Shown: positions 35,818 to 47,663 of the stretch, one piece after another | Layout of the letters: each line of letters starts with the position of its first letter | Position numbering within the stretch: the first letter of the stretch is position 1 | Assembly: GCA_037013685.1 (NCBI GenBank) | Contig: CM072894.1 | Location: forward strand, 25,047,529 to 25,111,528 | Reading direction: 5' to 3' | Source of the DNA: Acridotheres tristis | Taxonomy: Eukaryota; Chordata; Aves; Passeriformes; Sturnidae | DNA: 64,000 nucleotides | Translations under genes and position numbers: made by a program | The notes under the pieces: model-generated | Databases searched by the model: none | What the model saw: the letters and a program-made list of their open reading frames with translations, nothing else | Told to the model about the DNA's origin: nothing

Positions 35818-36307
35818 CTTGCAAGAATGTGGTTCTAGAAGACTTTCTTTCAAGTGTTCTCCCCTCAAAACATTTCCCTTTAGGCAACTGTGAGATAAGA
35901 GACTCTATTACAGAAAACCATTGTAGTGAATTGTAGGAAATTGTTAGACACAATTATCCAAAATGTGCCCTAATAGTAATATTCAAATAACAAGCCAGAA
36001 GTTATTAGTTCTAACTCATGCTATGTGTTTCCCAGTTACCCACTGAAATTGTGTGTACAACGCCACTGGCATAAACATTTACCATCAAGAAAAGATGAAT
36101 GCATAGGACATTTTATAGACTTATTTGTGGATTGTTGAGCCTATATATAAGGTCCACCAATCAGCTTTGGGGTTTACAGGTAATGAATATGCCACCAGAA
36201 AAATTGAGCATGTGCCTCTGCCCTGAACATATTATAGTATTTTTTTTTTAATTAAAGGTAGAGAAGAATTCATTTCTCTTCACAGGATTTGAGTAAATTC
36301 CAAATAG
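35818..36307. other. AT-rich unique tract, no gene seen
   Basis: No retroviral internal sequence continues past the LTR on this side and no gene is seen. Confidence 0.6.
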
Positions 36308-36355
36308 AATTAATAGGAAGTTTTCCACTAACTTCAATGGAGCTGGAAAAGATCA
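36308..36355 (+). mobile_element. Ancient amniote interspersed repeat relic, copy 2
   Basis: ATTAATAGGAAGTTTTCCAC followed by TAACTTCAATGGAGCTGG shows the same paired pattern as the copy at 28.37 kb, in the same orientation. It is short and diverged. Confidence 0.5.
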
Positions 36356-37360
36356 ATGCATGTGCTGTATGCTTATAATGGCAATGACATTATACTTTCT
36401 TTAAAAAAATAAGGAAAAGAATTTAACTCTGAAGTCCTAATAAGGCAAGATGAGTTGTGGATTAAATTTAGACTCAAATTAGGTTTAATACACTGGCATT
36501 ACATTGCTGATATGTCTTGGTATATTGAAAACATGTTATTATGCTTCAGAGAAATTGCAATGGAGTCCTCACTTGATCAGGCAGATCAGTGGATCCAGCT
36601 GGACTTTGTCAGCCCTCCAAAGAAGACCAAGAGATACCCAAACAAGAGCTTTTGTTACAGCAGTGGCACATCAGGATGATATCTAGCTGACATTTCTGTC
36701 CTCTTTCCTCTCCATTTTTCGTTTTGGTCAAAATGGTAGGGAACTGGCAAAATATTGGAAATATCTTGCATTAATGTGTCTACTGGGCGAAGGGTTTTAC
36801 TTATTCTACAGGCTACTGCTGGGACAGATGGTCTTAAAGTTGGTGAAGAGATAGAAGGTTTTGTGATATTTGAGAAAAAATAAAAGAATCAAAAATCTTC
36901 CCACCTAGAATTTTAGGACAGCTAGACTCTGGTACAGTTTAGAAGTCTCTGAGGAAATAGTCTGGGATACTTCAGTGGTGTTGAACAGGATTTTGCAGAT
37001 TTAGAGACAATCTCTGAAAAGGGGTGTGTTAAGCCAATTTCAATTTTTCCATCGAGTTGCTCCAAATCTTCTTTGAATAATCATGTTAATATGTCAGATC
37101 AAGATTTTTTTTCACTGTTTTATGTCCCTGGAAGTTTTCAAGTGTCTATTGTATTTCATTATTTTATTAATCTGCAAGAATTTGTCTTAAGGATTTCACT
37201 GTTAAACCTCAGACCTATAGCTGATACTTATACCAAACGATATATACTGGTGAGTGTCTTGAAATTGGAAGCCACAGCCTATCTTGCCTTACATTGATAC
37301 CAGGTGCTTCAGACCAAGACCTTGCACTGGCTGCCTGCCAGCACTCTGCTCCCTCCTCTC

Positions 37361-37410
37361 CTAACTGGAGCTAAAGAAGCTGAAGGTGCTCAGCACTCCA
37401 GTCCAGGGCA
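37361..37410 (+). mobile_element. Possible ancient amniote repeat relic, copy 3
   Basis: CTGGAGCTAAAGAAGCTGAA followed by GGTGCTCAGCACT resembles the 'gggagctgagggtgctcagcacct' block of the same old amniote repeat type. The match is short, so the assignment is tentative. Confidence 0.4.
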
Positions 37411-38447
37411 CTCTGCTGCTCTCTACTATTTCTGAAATACAAGCTAATTACTTTTTGAGATATCTCTTGCCAATATCTTGGTTTATATAAAGGATCTGGT
37501 GATAGCTGGTGGCATATATGAGAAAGAGAGCTAGTGCTCTTACCTGACCTAGCTGCTTTGTGATTTCACAGCTGAACTCACACAGCCACACTTCCTTTTT
37601 CTCAGCTTTATGTTATATTTTCATGCCACTACCAATAGGTTTCTTGCCATAGATAGCATTCTTTTATACCCCTAAGTATCTCTAAAACATATCGTCCATG
37701 AGATTAGGAAGTCACTGAAGTAAATACAGACAGTTGTGTATTTTTTTGCGTGTGACTGCTTTGTAAGTGAATACTTTGACTGGACAGTTCAGAATAATCT
37801 AACCAGGGCACTTCATGCTTCATAACAGTAGGAAGAAACCTTGTTTAACTGAGTTGTTAGCTAAAGGAATTCAGGAGCAGATATGCAGATTATTTTGGAA
37901 AATCTAAAAACTGTAAATTGTAGATTCAAAAAAGAGCTAGCAATTTGTTAGGGTGTGACTCTAGGCATTCACTGTTGGCTGCTATTTGAGGACAGACCCT
38001 TTAGCAAGAAGATCTCTTAGTCTGAAACAGTTTCACCTGTGTTCCAGCTATTCTGTAATAGATGAGATCCAATTTATCTTTTTGGAAATGGAGTCCATAA
38101 CTACACTACTTTCCTGTTTTTGCACTGTAAAGACTCATCAAGGCATGGCACTTTATGTTAGCGTTTATTTAAAGCACATTACAGATCAAAATATTCCTGA
38201 ATTTAGGGCAGTTTTATAATCAAGCCATTTGAATTAAGTTGATCAAAAGTGCAATGAAGGAGATTTCTGTGTGATTAACTGTTCAGCAATCCTGGCTCCT
38301 ACTGTGTATATTCAGCATGAGGAAGGCTGTCCTCATGCACTTATCAATGTATTGCACAAGCGAATTAAAGATTTGTTTAATCACATATTTTACTGCTTTC
38401 ATACATATTTGTCCATGGCTAAAATCACACTTAGAGTCAGCCCAGTG
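37411..38447. other. AT-rich unique tract, no gene seen
   Basis: No gene recognised. Overlapping short frames on both strands at 38271-38567 are chance and run into the CR1 fragment. Confidence 0.6.
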
Positions 38448-38838
38448 TCTGAGGTTGTTTGATCTGGAAAAAAGAGGCTCAAGGATGACTTTATCACCCT
38501 CTACATCTACCTGAAAGCAAGCTGGAGCTGGGGGGCAGAGGGTGGGGGGGGAGGTCTCTTCCTCCAAGTAATAAGTGATAGAATAGTAGGAAATGGCTGA
38601 AGTTGAACCAGTGGAGGTTTAGATTGAAGATGAGGAAAAGCTTACTCCCTGAAAGGGTTGTCAAGCGCTGGAACAGGCTGCCCAGGGGTAGGAGTAGAGT
38701 CACTGTTGCTGGGGGTACTTAAAAGGCTTGGAAATGGGACACTTAAGGACATGGTTTAGTGGTGCTCTTGACAGTGCTGGGTTCAGTGTTGAACTCGATC
38801 CTAAAGGTCTTTTCCAGCCTAAACACTTCTAGGAAATC
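38448..38838 (+). mobile_element. CR1 LINE 3' end (sense), 5'-truncated
   Basis: Late body and 3' untranslated part of an avian CR1. Blocks in order are GAGGTTGTTTGATCTGGA (38451), TACATCTACCTGAAAG, TCTCTTCCTCCAAGTAATAA (about 38556), GGGTTGTCAAGCGCTGGAAC (about 38655), AGGCTGCCCAGGGG, GGACATGGTTTAGTGGTGCT and AAGGTCTTTTCCAGCCTAAA. The tail repeat is lost. A G8 run (38544-38551) interrupts it. It shares its 3' end type with the 27.5 kb copy, so both probably belong to one subfamily. Confidence 0.92.
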
Positions 38839-41800
38839 TGACTATCTCCACAGAAAAGATGTCCCTTTGCTCTCATTTCTCCATGTTTTTCCAAGCCTTT
38901 TGCATTGATAATTCTCCCAGGATTGAAAGCTACAAAGATCTAGTATCAGCTTTGATGTAATATATCATAAACTCAGTCCATATTGCATGCAGAAAACTTC
39001 AGGGACTGATAGAACAACTCTGTGTCATTCCTAAATTTCCATGAATAAAATATCCTGAGGCGTGCAGTAGGCCTACAAGATATTTAAGACTCATTGCTTA
39101 ACCTTTGAATCTAGACATCATGCTGGTACAAAATAGAAAGGCAGTAATTATCAGAATTAGAAAAAATAATGGAAATTTATTAATGAATCATCTTTTCCCT
39201 TAAGCTGTACTGTAACAGAAAGTAATCATCATTATAATGAACAGTGTTATTATTGGACCACATTATGAACACCAGTGATTTTGTACCAAGCTTTTACTGT
39301 CAGGGGAATGGTTCATTAACCACAAAGAACACTTCACATTAGGGATTCAGTTTATCTGGCCAATTTAGACAATGTTTAAGTAATTTTTAATTAAAGTTGG
39401 GATCCTGCATTTAGGAATGGTGTACTGGTTCAAAGGAATTGTAAGCACAATTACTACAATCAAGTTGTTAGTAAATTTTTTTGTTCCAGATAAAAGTTGG
39501 CCACTGGTCAATCTGTTAAGCAGCCATTCTGGCCTGCCCTGCAGCTTCAGTATCAATTAGTGGGGTGGATAAGAAGAGGAAGAATTACCTTTTCATAACA
39601 TAGAAAGTTTTCTATTTGGCAAGGGGTAGAGAAATGAAATTCCCTGGAAAATGTGTTGTAGACAGGGAAGGAAAAATTTTTCTTGTAACCTTAATACCTT
39701 AATACCAAAAACTAATTTCCTTTGATGAAGCCAGCTGTATGTCACGTTATTTGTTGCAGTAAAAATCTTTTTGGGGCAAAATTGAAGCTGAGAAAAAACT
39801 TTCACTTATATTGTTCACAGTATTTCATCCCATTACAAGATAATATAGAATTGATGAAAATTGTCTTCAGACTGAGGAACAGCCCTGGCCTCCCAAACAC
39901 TAGGCAAGAAAGGTGCAAGTGCTGTGTCTTAAGGAAGATTCGGATTAAATCCTTGTTCAGAGTAAATGTCACATAATTTCATGAACTTCGTTTTCTCAAG
40001 ACCTACTGAGGATCTGTTACAACTGAAATTTGGAGTTCACACCATCTTAGTCCTCACTTAAAATGAGAAGTATGCATGCTGGTTCCTGTAAATAAACCAA
40101 ACTGCACACTAAGACCTGCCATCAGCAGAAGTACCAATTCAAGTTTGTTAAGACCAGGCACCAGTGAGCTGTGAACTGCTGTGAGTATTTGCACTGTTCT
40201 CACTCACCTGGCAGCCACCCTGGGCTCCAAGGGCCAGCACCACATCCAAGATGGAAGCAGTCATGGAACATCACTGAGCTGCAAATGATGCCTCGTGCTG
40301 GGGGCCCTGGAAGGGTAAAGGCTGTGTCTGCATCAACTGGGGATTCTCCTGCAGGCAGTGCCAGCCAAATTATGTCCTTAAAAACTGCAGAAAGTCAGAT
40401 TAAAAAAACCCAACTTTAGAGAGGTATAAAGTACCTTCAGACTTCAACAAACTCTATGTGGTTGGAAGGTAGAATGATGGCCACTATAATATTAAAAAAT
40501 TAGACATCAGAAAGGCACTTCAATTTACCCAAATCTGTCATCTTTCTAAGTAGTGCCAAAGTTCATGCATAACTTAAAATGAAGTATATGTTTCAATATA
40601 AAGTCCTGAAGAGGAACAGGGTTTTGAACACAGGTTTTAGAGAGGGGGATTCATATTGTGGCAACTTGCCTTTGTAATTAGCCAGACAAAACTGTTGACT
40701 TCATCATGTATGAGGCTGATTTACATGTAAGGTATCGAATTCATTTTCTTCCTCCTGAGATTAATCATGATAAATCTATTCTAAATGTTCTAAATAATGA
40801 AATTAAATAAAATTAAATGAAACATATTCTTCATGCCTAAATGGATGGTTTCTCACATCCTAATGGAATATTGTTGAAGAATTACAATCAACGAAAGTGG
40901 TTCAAATACATTTGTTAAGAAGTAATAACAAACAAGTAAAGAAAGACCACAGGGATTCCACTAGGCTGTTTTCTCTTTGATTTCCTCATTTTAATTCACT
41001 TATTTTCTTCACACTATTCCCTTTTCTTTCTTCACTAAATAAGTAATTGAGATGTCTTTTGACGATTGTAATGACTCTTGAAGTTGTATTTTTTCCTAAT
41101 ATATTTCATGTGTGTGTTCCTCCTCAGGAAGCAACTGTGTCTTCTAAATGGAAGAGAAGACTTCTTAGAAATCTCTGATGGCAAAAGAAGGGCTAGGGAT
41201 GGGGGCAGGAATGTAGGGAACATGTGAAGGACAAGAAATTCTTGTGTTTCTCCTATATTTAATGAATGCATTAAATATGTTATAATGAAAGTAATAAAAT
41301 GTCTTTCCTTGAGGAAGGCAGGAGGGATAAACTGTGATGCTGTTCCCCTCAGCCTCACTACACTCAGTGACTGCTGCCTTGATAAGGGAACAGGGAAGTG
41401 TTCATCCCACCCAAGCCATTGCCATCTGAGTGTCTGAGTGTCACAGACACCTTATACATACACACAAGTTAAACAGTGTTTCCCCTTTCTTGGATATGTT
41501 CAGTGGAGTAAAACATCCAAATATATCCTCTCTGAAATGTTCTGTAGACCTGGCCAGCTTAGCCATTTGCTTTGACATTAAAGTTTCTCCAGCCTATTTT
41601 GTCTTCTTTGCAAGTCTTCTTTGCAACTTTGTCTAAAGTTACTTTTAGTGGTGGGACTTCAAACACATCTCTTGGCTCCTAATTATATAAGCACTTCTAC
41701 AATTTCTTTCCTACAAGTAGTTTTCTCTGAGTTTTTCTGGATTGGTTTGTTCTTCCTGACATCTCCTACCCAGTCTCCATCACTATTTGCAGCACTCTGT

Positions 41801-44654
41801 GGACTTGGAGATCAGACTCAGGTCTCCACTTGTGTCTACAGATCCCTTTAATTCCCACTATGTCTGCGTAAAAGGCAGCAGATTTGTCTCTGCTATCAAA
41901 GAGAAGTCTTCTGTTTTGAAAACATGTGAAAAGCTCCCAAACCTGGGAGATAAAAATTTCCACTCAAAAATAAGGAATGCATGTTTAATAGCAGGGGTAA
42001 CAAGAGAATAAGTTACACAGTATAGTAGTAAACAGTTAAAAGATGGAGACTGATAGAACCAAAACAAATCAGAAATTTAAAAATCATAATTGGGAGCCCA
42101 GAACAGAAGACGCTGTAACAGGAGATGGTGAAAGACAATCTACAAGTCAAGAGGAGAAAGTCTTTGGAACAGGAGGAAAATTATGTCAGAAAAAACCCAA
42201 AGGTGTCAAAAAATAATCAGATGTGCTGATTTTTTCAATGTCTTTTGTGGCAATTTTCAAACCAGCATGGTGAATGTCAATCAGATGTGGGCACCTAATT
42301 CAATTTATCTTCCTTTAAAGGTCCTCAAATGCAAATCTATTCAAATTAAGAGCCAGAAAAAGAGGTGGTGGGGGCTGGAAGAAGAAACACAAAAGCTTAA
42401 AAAGATTGATATTTCTTTTCACTCTTCTATGTGATGAATTGAATTTCTGTTAGTAACTAGCACTTTTGCAGATGCTTATTTAATGTCAAGCAGGGGAGAG
42501 GCAGTAGGTGTGGGCAAGGGAGGTGAGTCATGCCTTGCTCAAGAGGGAACCTGCTGTGATGTTCATAATGTACTGAATCAGGTTCAGAAATATGAAAGTT
42601 TCTTTTTCTCTTTTCCCTACACCTTTTATTTTCTCATATCTGACAGACACACGGATTCATTACAGCTTCTTAATAATAATATTTACCATTGCTAATTAGG
42701 CCTAAATTCAAGTCTTATCCTGAAAGATGATTAATTGTTCCTCATTTTTACATAAATACAGCAAAAATGTATTGTCTTATGTATAACTTTCTGGTGCAAG
42801 AACTCTTTGCAGAGAACTGGGAACTTGGCCACCTCTCCCAGCAGCAGTCCAAACTGGCTGTGGCATATGTTGTTATACTCTCCAGATTTAAAGATGTGAG
42901 GCAGTCGTCTGGCTGCTCTCTACTGGAACATCCTTTTCTGATGATCTGAATAAAACCCAGACTGTTTGGGATTTAAATCAGGGGTGCATGTAACACCACA
43001 ATTCTCTGTCATTATAAGGCTGGGAGTTGTCTGAAGACATTGCCATCTGGTGTATAGAAAATAGGAGATTTTGATGTTTGAGGAAAAAAAAAGCTGTGGC
43101 AGACTTTTGGAAGAGGTGTGATTTGTTTCCCTTGCTTCATTACACTAATGTGTAAGATTCAAATTGAATTCATTTTAAGGTTCGAATTGAAGTTGCTTAA
43201 GCCAGGAGGAAGAGAAAGTTGATGACAGGAATGAAAGACTTCTCTCTTTTGAGACCCTATTTGGACACCCTTGTGGATAGAAGACATCATTCAAATTAAA
43301 AATAAAAGCTTCAGTCTGGGATGTGTTCTGGGGGCACCACCGGGCCCATAGCAGAAGTTTCACATTCTCCTTTATTTATTTTATTTCTCTATAAGCCAGT
43401 TGTCCATGCAAAACATGACAGTTAATTATGCCTCTCTGTTTCCCTCTGACAAATAAAGCACAAGCAATGCCAGCAAGGATTAAACTGTTTGCTTTTGGTT
43501 TACAAGGAATTAAAGCAGTGTGCAGTAAATTTTCCTGTAAAGGTCTTTGCTAAATCTGTAGACTAGGGAAATAATATTAGCAGCTAATGTTGTGGATGCA
43601 CAGCTTGGTTCAACAACCTTTAAATAAACATCCAGTATTTTTTTTCCATCTCAATGGGTTTTACTCAAGATGTGTCATGTGGATTTCAGCAGATGTGAGT
43701 GTTCTACCTGTGCATCCTGCCAACTAAACACTTCCACATTCACATCAGAAAGAGGGATGAAATAGGATTGGGAAAGTGGGGTATGTGGTGGGTTATCTAA
43801 ATAAAGTGCTGTAGATGGGGTAGTACTGTCCAAACACCTACAATCCACCTCTATAGGATTAATCTACATGGATGTAGCAGCGTAGGGTAGGAGTGCTTAT
43901 ACTTTAGATTTCCTGTGGAAAAATGAGAATTAGAGGCAAAAAAAATATTGCATGTATTTTACTGAAGAATAATCCAGAAACAATATACAAATACAGATCT
44001 AGCCTTCCTATCCATAAGTATCTGGAAAATACACCAGGTAAAATACCACTGTATCCTTGCTATTTTCTAGCACAATGGCTGTGTAATTATGCCTGTTCAA
44101 AAAATCCTTTCATGCCTAGTTTAAAAATAAATAGTAGTCTTAAGCCTTAGACTATTGTCAATAACTGTTATTGAAACTTGAAACTGTTAAGGAAGAAAAA
44201 AAGAGAAAAAGAAATTCTGGAGCATTTTAAGGTGCAGGGAGACTGAAAAACCTAGCAACAGATTGAAAGAAAAAGGAACTACAGGTGTAATATTTAATGG
44301 ACCGTTAATTATGCAGTGGTTAAAAATAAATAGGCAGCACAGAGTTTGTTTCTGGGTGAGTGGTTGATTGCAAGTGCTAAGCTCCACAATTAAAATTATA
44401 AATTATGAGCTCACTTTTCTGTCCCGTGGCTTGTTTTACGACTTTGATGGACTTCCCTGTGCAAAGTCTAATCAAACATATAACTGAAGAGGATAAGAAA
44501 GCATAGGTTGTGGGGTTTGGTAGTCTACCTATTATTTATTCTGATGTTTAGGAATATGAACCACTCCCAAATCTCTAAACCTCATATCTTGTATTCAATG
44601 TGACTTTAACTTCTGTTAAATGACAAACTGGATTCTTTCAAGTAGAAGGGTGAA
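38839..44654. other. AT-rich unique tract, no gene seen
   Basis: No gene called. Open frames up to 107 codons (41035-41358 on -) have no known motif. A perfect 13-bp tandem duplication GTCTTCTTTGCAA lies at 41601-41626. Short AT repeats lie near 40795-40822. Confidence 0.6.
41601..41626. repeat. Perfect 13-bp tandem duplication
   Basis: GTCTTCTTTGCAA occurs twice head to tail (41601-41613 and 41614-41626). It is a recent-looking small duplication. Confidence 0.85.
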
Positions 44655-44702
44655 AGCACTTTAATTAATGATTTAATTAATTAATTTCGTAGCACTTTAA
44701 TT
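44655..44702. repeat. TTAATTAA cluster bounded by a 12-bp direct repeat
   Basis: AGCACTTTAATT occurs at 44655-44666 and 44691-44702. Between the copies lie overlapping TTAATTA/TAATTAAT motifs. Such TAAT-core sites are bound by homeodomain proteins in general, but here they may be simple AT sequence. Confidence 0.5.
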
Positions 44703-44775
44703 GTTAACATTGTTTCCTCTTCTAACGACAATCAATATACAGGAAATTATTTTTAGTGTTAGAGAAGAGCTTTCA

Positions 44776-44838
44776 GAGAATCCCAGAATCACAGAATGGT
44801 TGGGGTTGGAAGAGACCTCAGGGGATCAGCTCCATGTT
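44776..44838 (-). mobile_element. Very short CR1 3' end (antisense)
   Basis: GAGAATCCCAGAATCACAGA followed by ATGGTTGGGGTTGGAAGAGA and CCTCAGGGGATCAGCTCCA is the complement of the last 60 or so bases of an avian CR1, including the 8-bp tail unit (ATTCTGTG type). It is a 5'-truncated insertion on the minus strand. It is well conserved, so younger than the other CR1 relics here. Confidence 0.9.
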
Positions 44839-45143
44839 AGCATGCAAATTATGAGACTCACATCTGAGGATCACCACATGGTATATTTTACCTCAACTTG
44901 TGATTCTGGTTTAGAGCTGAACAAACTACATCAAATTAAGCCTATAATTAATATTTTTATTAAGGGTTGATCCCTGAGAAAAATCCTAGCAATTTTTGAT
45001 ACTTGTCCATTAAATAAGGAAGGTCACTCTTTGGTTAAGATAAGGGACTCTAAGTACTAGATCTTCAAATTGTGGTGTTTGTTATTTATATTTTGCTGTT
45101 GCTATTTAAAGGCACTAAAGTAAAATACAGCCACTGATTATAT
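44839..45143. other. AT-rich unique tract, no gene seen
   Basis: Nothing recognised between the small CR1 end and the region open on both strands. Confidence 0.55.
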
Positions 45144-45487
45144 TTATAAGAGAATATATTTGGATATATTTGTGTTTTCATCTAGGAAGACGTGCAGGAT
45201 CTGTCTCAGCTTCATAACAAACCCACAGCGGTAATGTGCTGCATCCTGTTGTTGCTGTGGGAATACATTTCTGCCTGTATGATCTTCCATTTTCTCATCT
45301 GCTAAAGCATCAGGATGTTGATGCTGTATATCATTCATGAAATACCATGATGTAAGCACAAAAGAGTAAGTGCTTTCTACTGTTTTCACTTGAACATGCC
45401 TGTCCCTTCCCCACCAATTAAGTGAAGCTGATAGAGTAGAATGGCCTTCTATTGGAAACACAGCCCACTGAAAAAGGTCAGAAAGTT
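45144..45487 (-). other. Region open on both strands, coding status unknown
   Basis: On the minus strand a frame without ATG start is open for about 115 codons to TAA (45144-45146). It passes an acceptor-like CCTTTTTCAG (complement of about 45469-45478). The peptide has a mixed composition (for example MEDHTGRNVFPQQQQDAAHY) but no family I recognise. On the + strand a TTTTCATCTAG precedes a 45-nt open stretch (45187-45231) that is followed by GTAATG. Open frames on both strands over the same bases argue for chance, and only RNA or conservation data could separate the options. Confidence 0.2.
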
Positions 45488-47439
45488 AAAAGCAGATTTC
45501 TATAATTCACAGGAGACACAACGCATTAAAAGTTACTGCCTCATTTATGTAACAAAGATCGTGTCAAGAAAATAAAATAGTACAATATTTATCTGTTCTC
45601 ATGAAAGCATTCATCAAAAGATGAGGAAACAGCTATAAAGATCATTCATCAAAAGCTACAAAGAGTTTTTAGCTGTACAATTCACCACAGAAGTAGCAAG
45701 CTGCTGCATTTTCGAAAGCAGAGCAACAGCACACATCCAAACTGTGAAGGAATCAAAGGAACACAACATTTCTTCATCAGCTGTCACAGACCTCTAGGGT
45801 CCTGCTGTGTAAAGCATTGGAGAAACCAGAATCTGCAAAACATTCCTTTTCTGAGGGGGCTGCCCCAGAAGGTCAGAAGTGGTGTGTCCTTTCAAGCCAG
45901 GTATCTGACAAGTGTGGTTTGCCCCCTGAAAGTGCCCACCTTGGCTACACAGGGAGAACAGTGGGGTCCACCAAATTGCAGCCCCCCCCAGCTCTTGGTT
46001 TGCTCTGGAAGGATGCCAAGTGCCAGGGCAGGCTGGAATCTGTCCTTGCCTGGATGACCAGACTGGCCACCTCTTCCTCCAGGTCCTGACAAGAAGTGAT
46101 GACTTGGTCTCATGGGCATTAACCTCTGATGAGTTTTCAACGTCTAACCAAGGTAACAAAGCCTCTTACTGAAGGGGCAGTTTGGCAAGGCAAGGTACCT
46201 TAACTTTCTGGGGACAACTACACCAACTCAGAAAGGAAAAAGCCCTCCTGCCTTTGAATTCACTGGCATGTAATAATTAGCATTTGCCATGGAAATCCCT
46301 TCCCAGAGGCCACGTGCTGCTGCTGCTTACTCTGACCCTTACAGCCTTTTTCAGGTACTTTGCCTTGAACAAATTAAAACAGAGATAACTGGGCATTTCT
46401 TCAGGTTCAGAGCCCAAAACTTGTTCTGCTTGCCTGCCTGTGGGAGCACACTGCTCATACTCTGGCAGAGCAGCACTTCTAGCAGTCTGTGGGTGACTCT
46501 CACTACCTGTGCATGACTTTAGGAATAAAATCAACTCTCTTGAAAGAAATCTGACCACTGTTGAACTTTCTTGCCATATGAAAGTAATTCAGGAAGTGTG
46601 TGTAACTAAAGTCCCATTTCCATACACCACTCCTACGGAATAATGGCTATTACACTATTGAGCGAATTCAAGAGTATAGAAAAGTAAATATCGTTTATTT
46701 TGCTTAAATATTTCTTTTAACTTCAATTTTGAGAGCATCCACAGCATGTCAGAGTTTTATGAGGCTTGCTTTTACACTAAAGGAATTGGCTATGACTGAC
46801 AGGCAGGCCTGGACTTGGTGCAAGGTGGCCAAGGGTTGCTTAGAACAGAGAGTGATTTGATCCCTTCAGCAATGCCCTTCACTGCATCCTTCGGGATATA
46901 CAAAGAGGATCTGGAGACTTCATAGCTTCAAAGAAAATATTTTTTTCAAGCATCCTTCCAGTTCTTTTATTGACATAATTCTAATGTCAGCAAGGTTCAT
47001 ATAATCAAATTATATTTATTAACCCTTCCTTACAGAATCCTCTGTATGTTTTAAAATGCATTCAGATAGCTTTTTATTGTCAATTTTGTTACTTAATTTG
47101 CTATTTTTTCTAATATATGTGAGTTTATATCAATTTTTCACAATGTACAATAACTTTTTTAATTGCTAAAGCATAGTGCATAAAGCAAAAGTGGTTTCAT
47201 TTATGAAAAAGACAATCTATCATGGCTTTTTAAATTGCTTTTGTTATTTGTATCTTGAAATATAATCCATTAATAATTTGTGAGCTATTCATGCCACATT
47301 TGTACCCATTAAAACATTGGGCTGAAAAAACAAGTAGACAATATCTGAAAAAAAATGCTTATTTTGTTGGATGAGATCTAAAAATAAGGCAGTAACACTA
47401 CATCTATGTAAAAATTGGTGCTTTTATGACCAATTCATG
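45488..47439. other. Unique tract with moderately GC-rich patches
   Basis: A 13-bp direct repeat CATTCATCAAAAG lies at 45608-45620 and 45643-45655. The patches at about 45790-46140 and 46290-46510 are GC-richer and open on both strands for 75-121 codons, without recognisable motifs. No gene is called. Confidence 0.5.
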
Positions 47440-47640
47440 TCTATAAATTTATAGATAATAACATAATATATATGCTAAATACAAATAAAGGTATATTTTA
47501 AACAGTTATGTAAAATTATATATAATATATAAATATATATGATTTCTATAGAATTTGATAAAATATTTATACAGAAAATATAAATTGACTAAAATATTAC
47601 TTCTATATTTATTTTTATATTTTTTATATTTTCTTTTTTG
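47440..47640. repeat. Very AT-rich low-complexity tract
   Basis: Runs of TATA, ATAT and T/A blocks dominate these 200 bp. It could act as a matrix-attachment-like or easily unwound region, but that is inference. The 68-codon frame on - is low complexity. Confidence 0.7.
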
Positions 47641-47663
47641 TTGAAATATGACTTTCAACAAAA
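47636..47663. repeat. Perfect 11-bp hairpin with 6-base loop
   Basis: TTTTGTTGAAA, loop TATGAC, TTTCAACAAAA. The arms are exact reverse complements. It lies at the edge of the AT-rich tract. No terminator role is expected in an animal genome. Confidence 0.85.
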
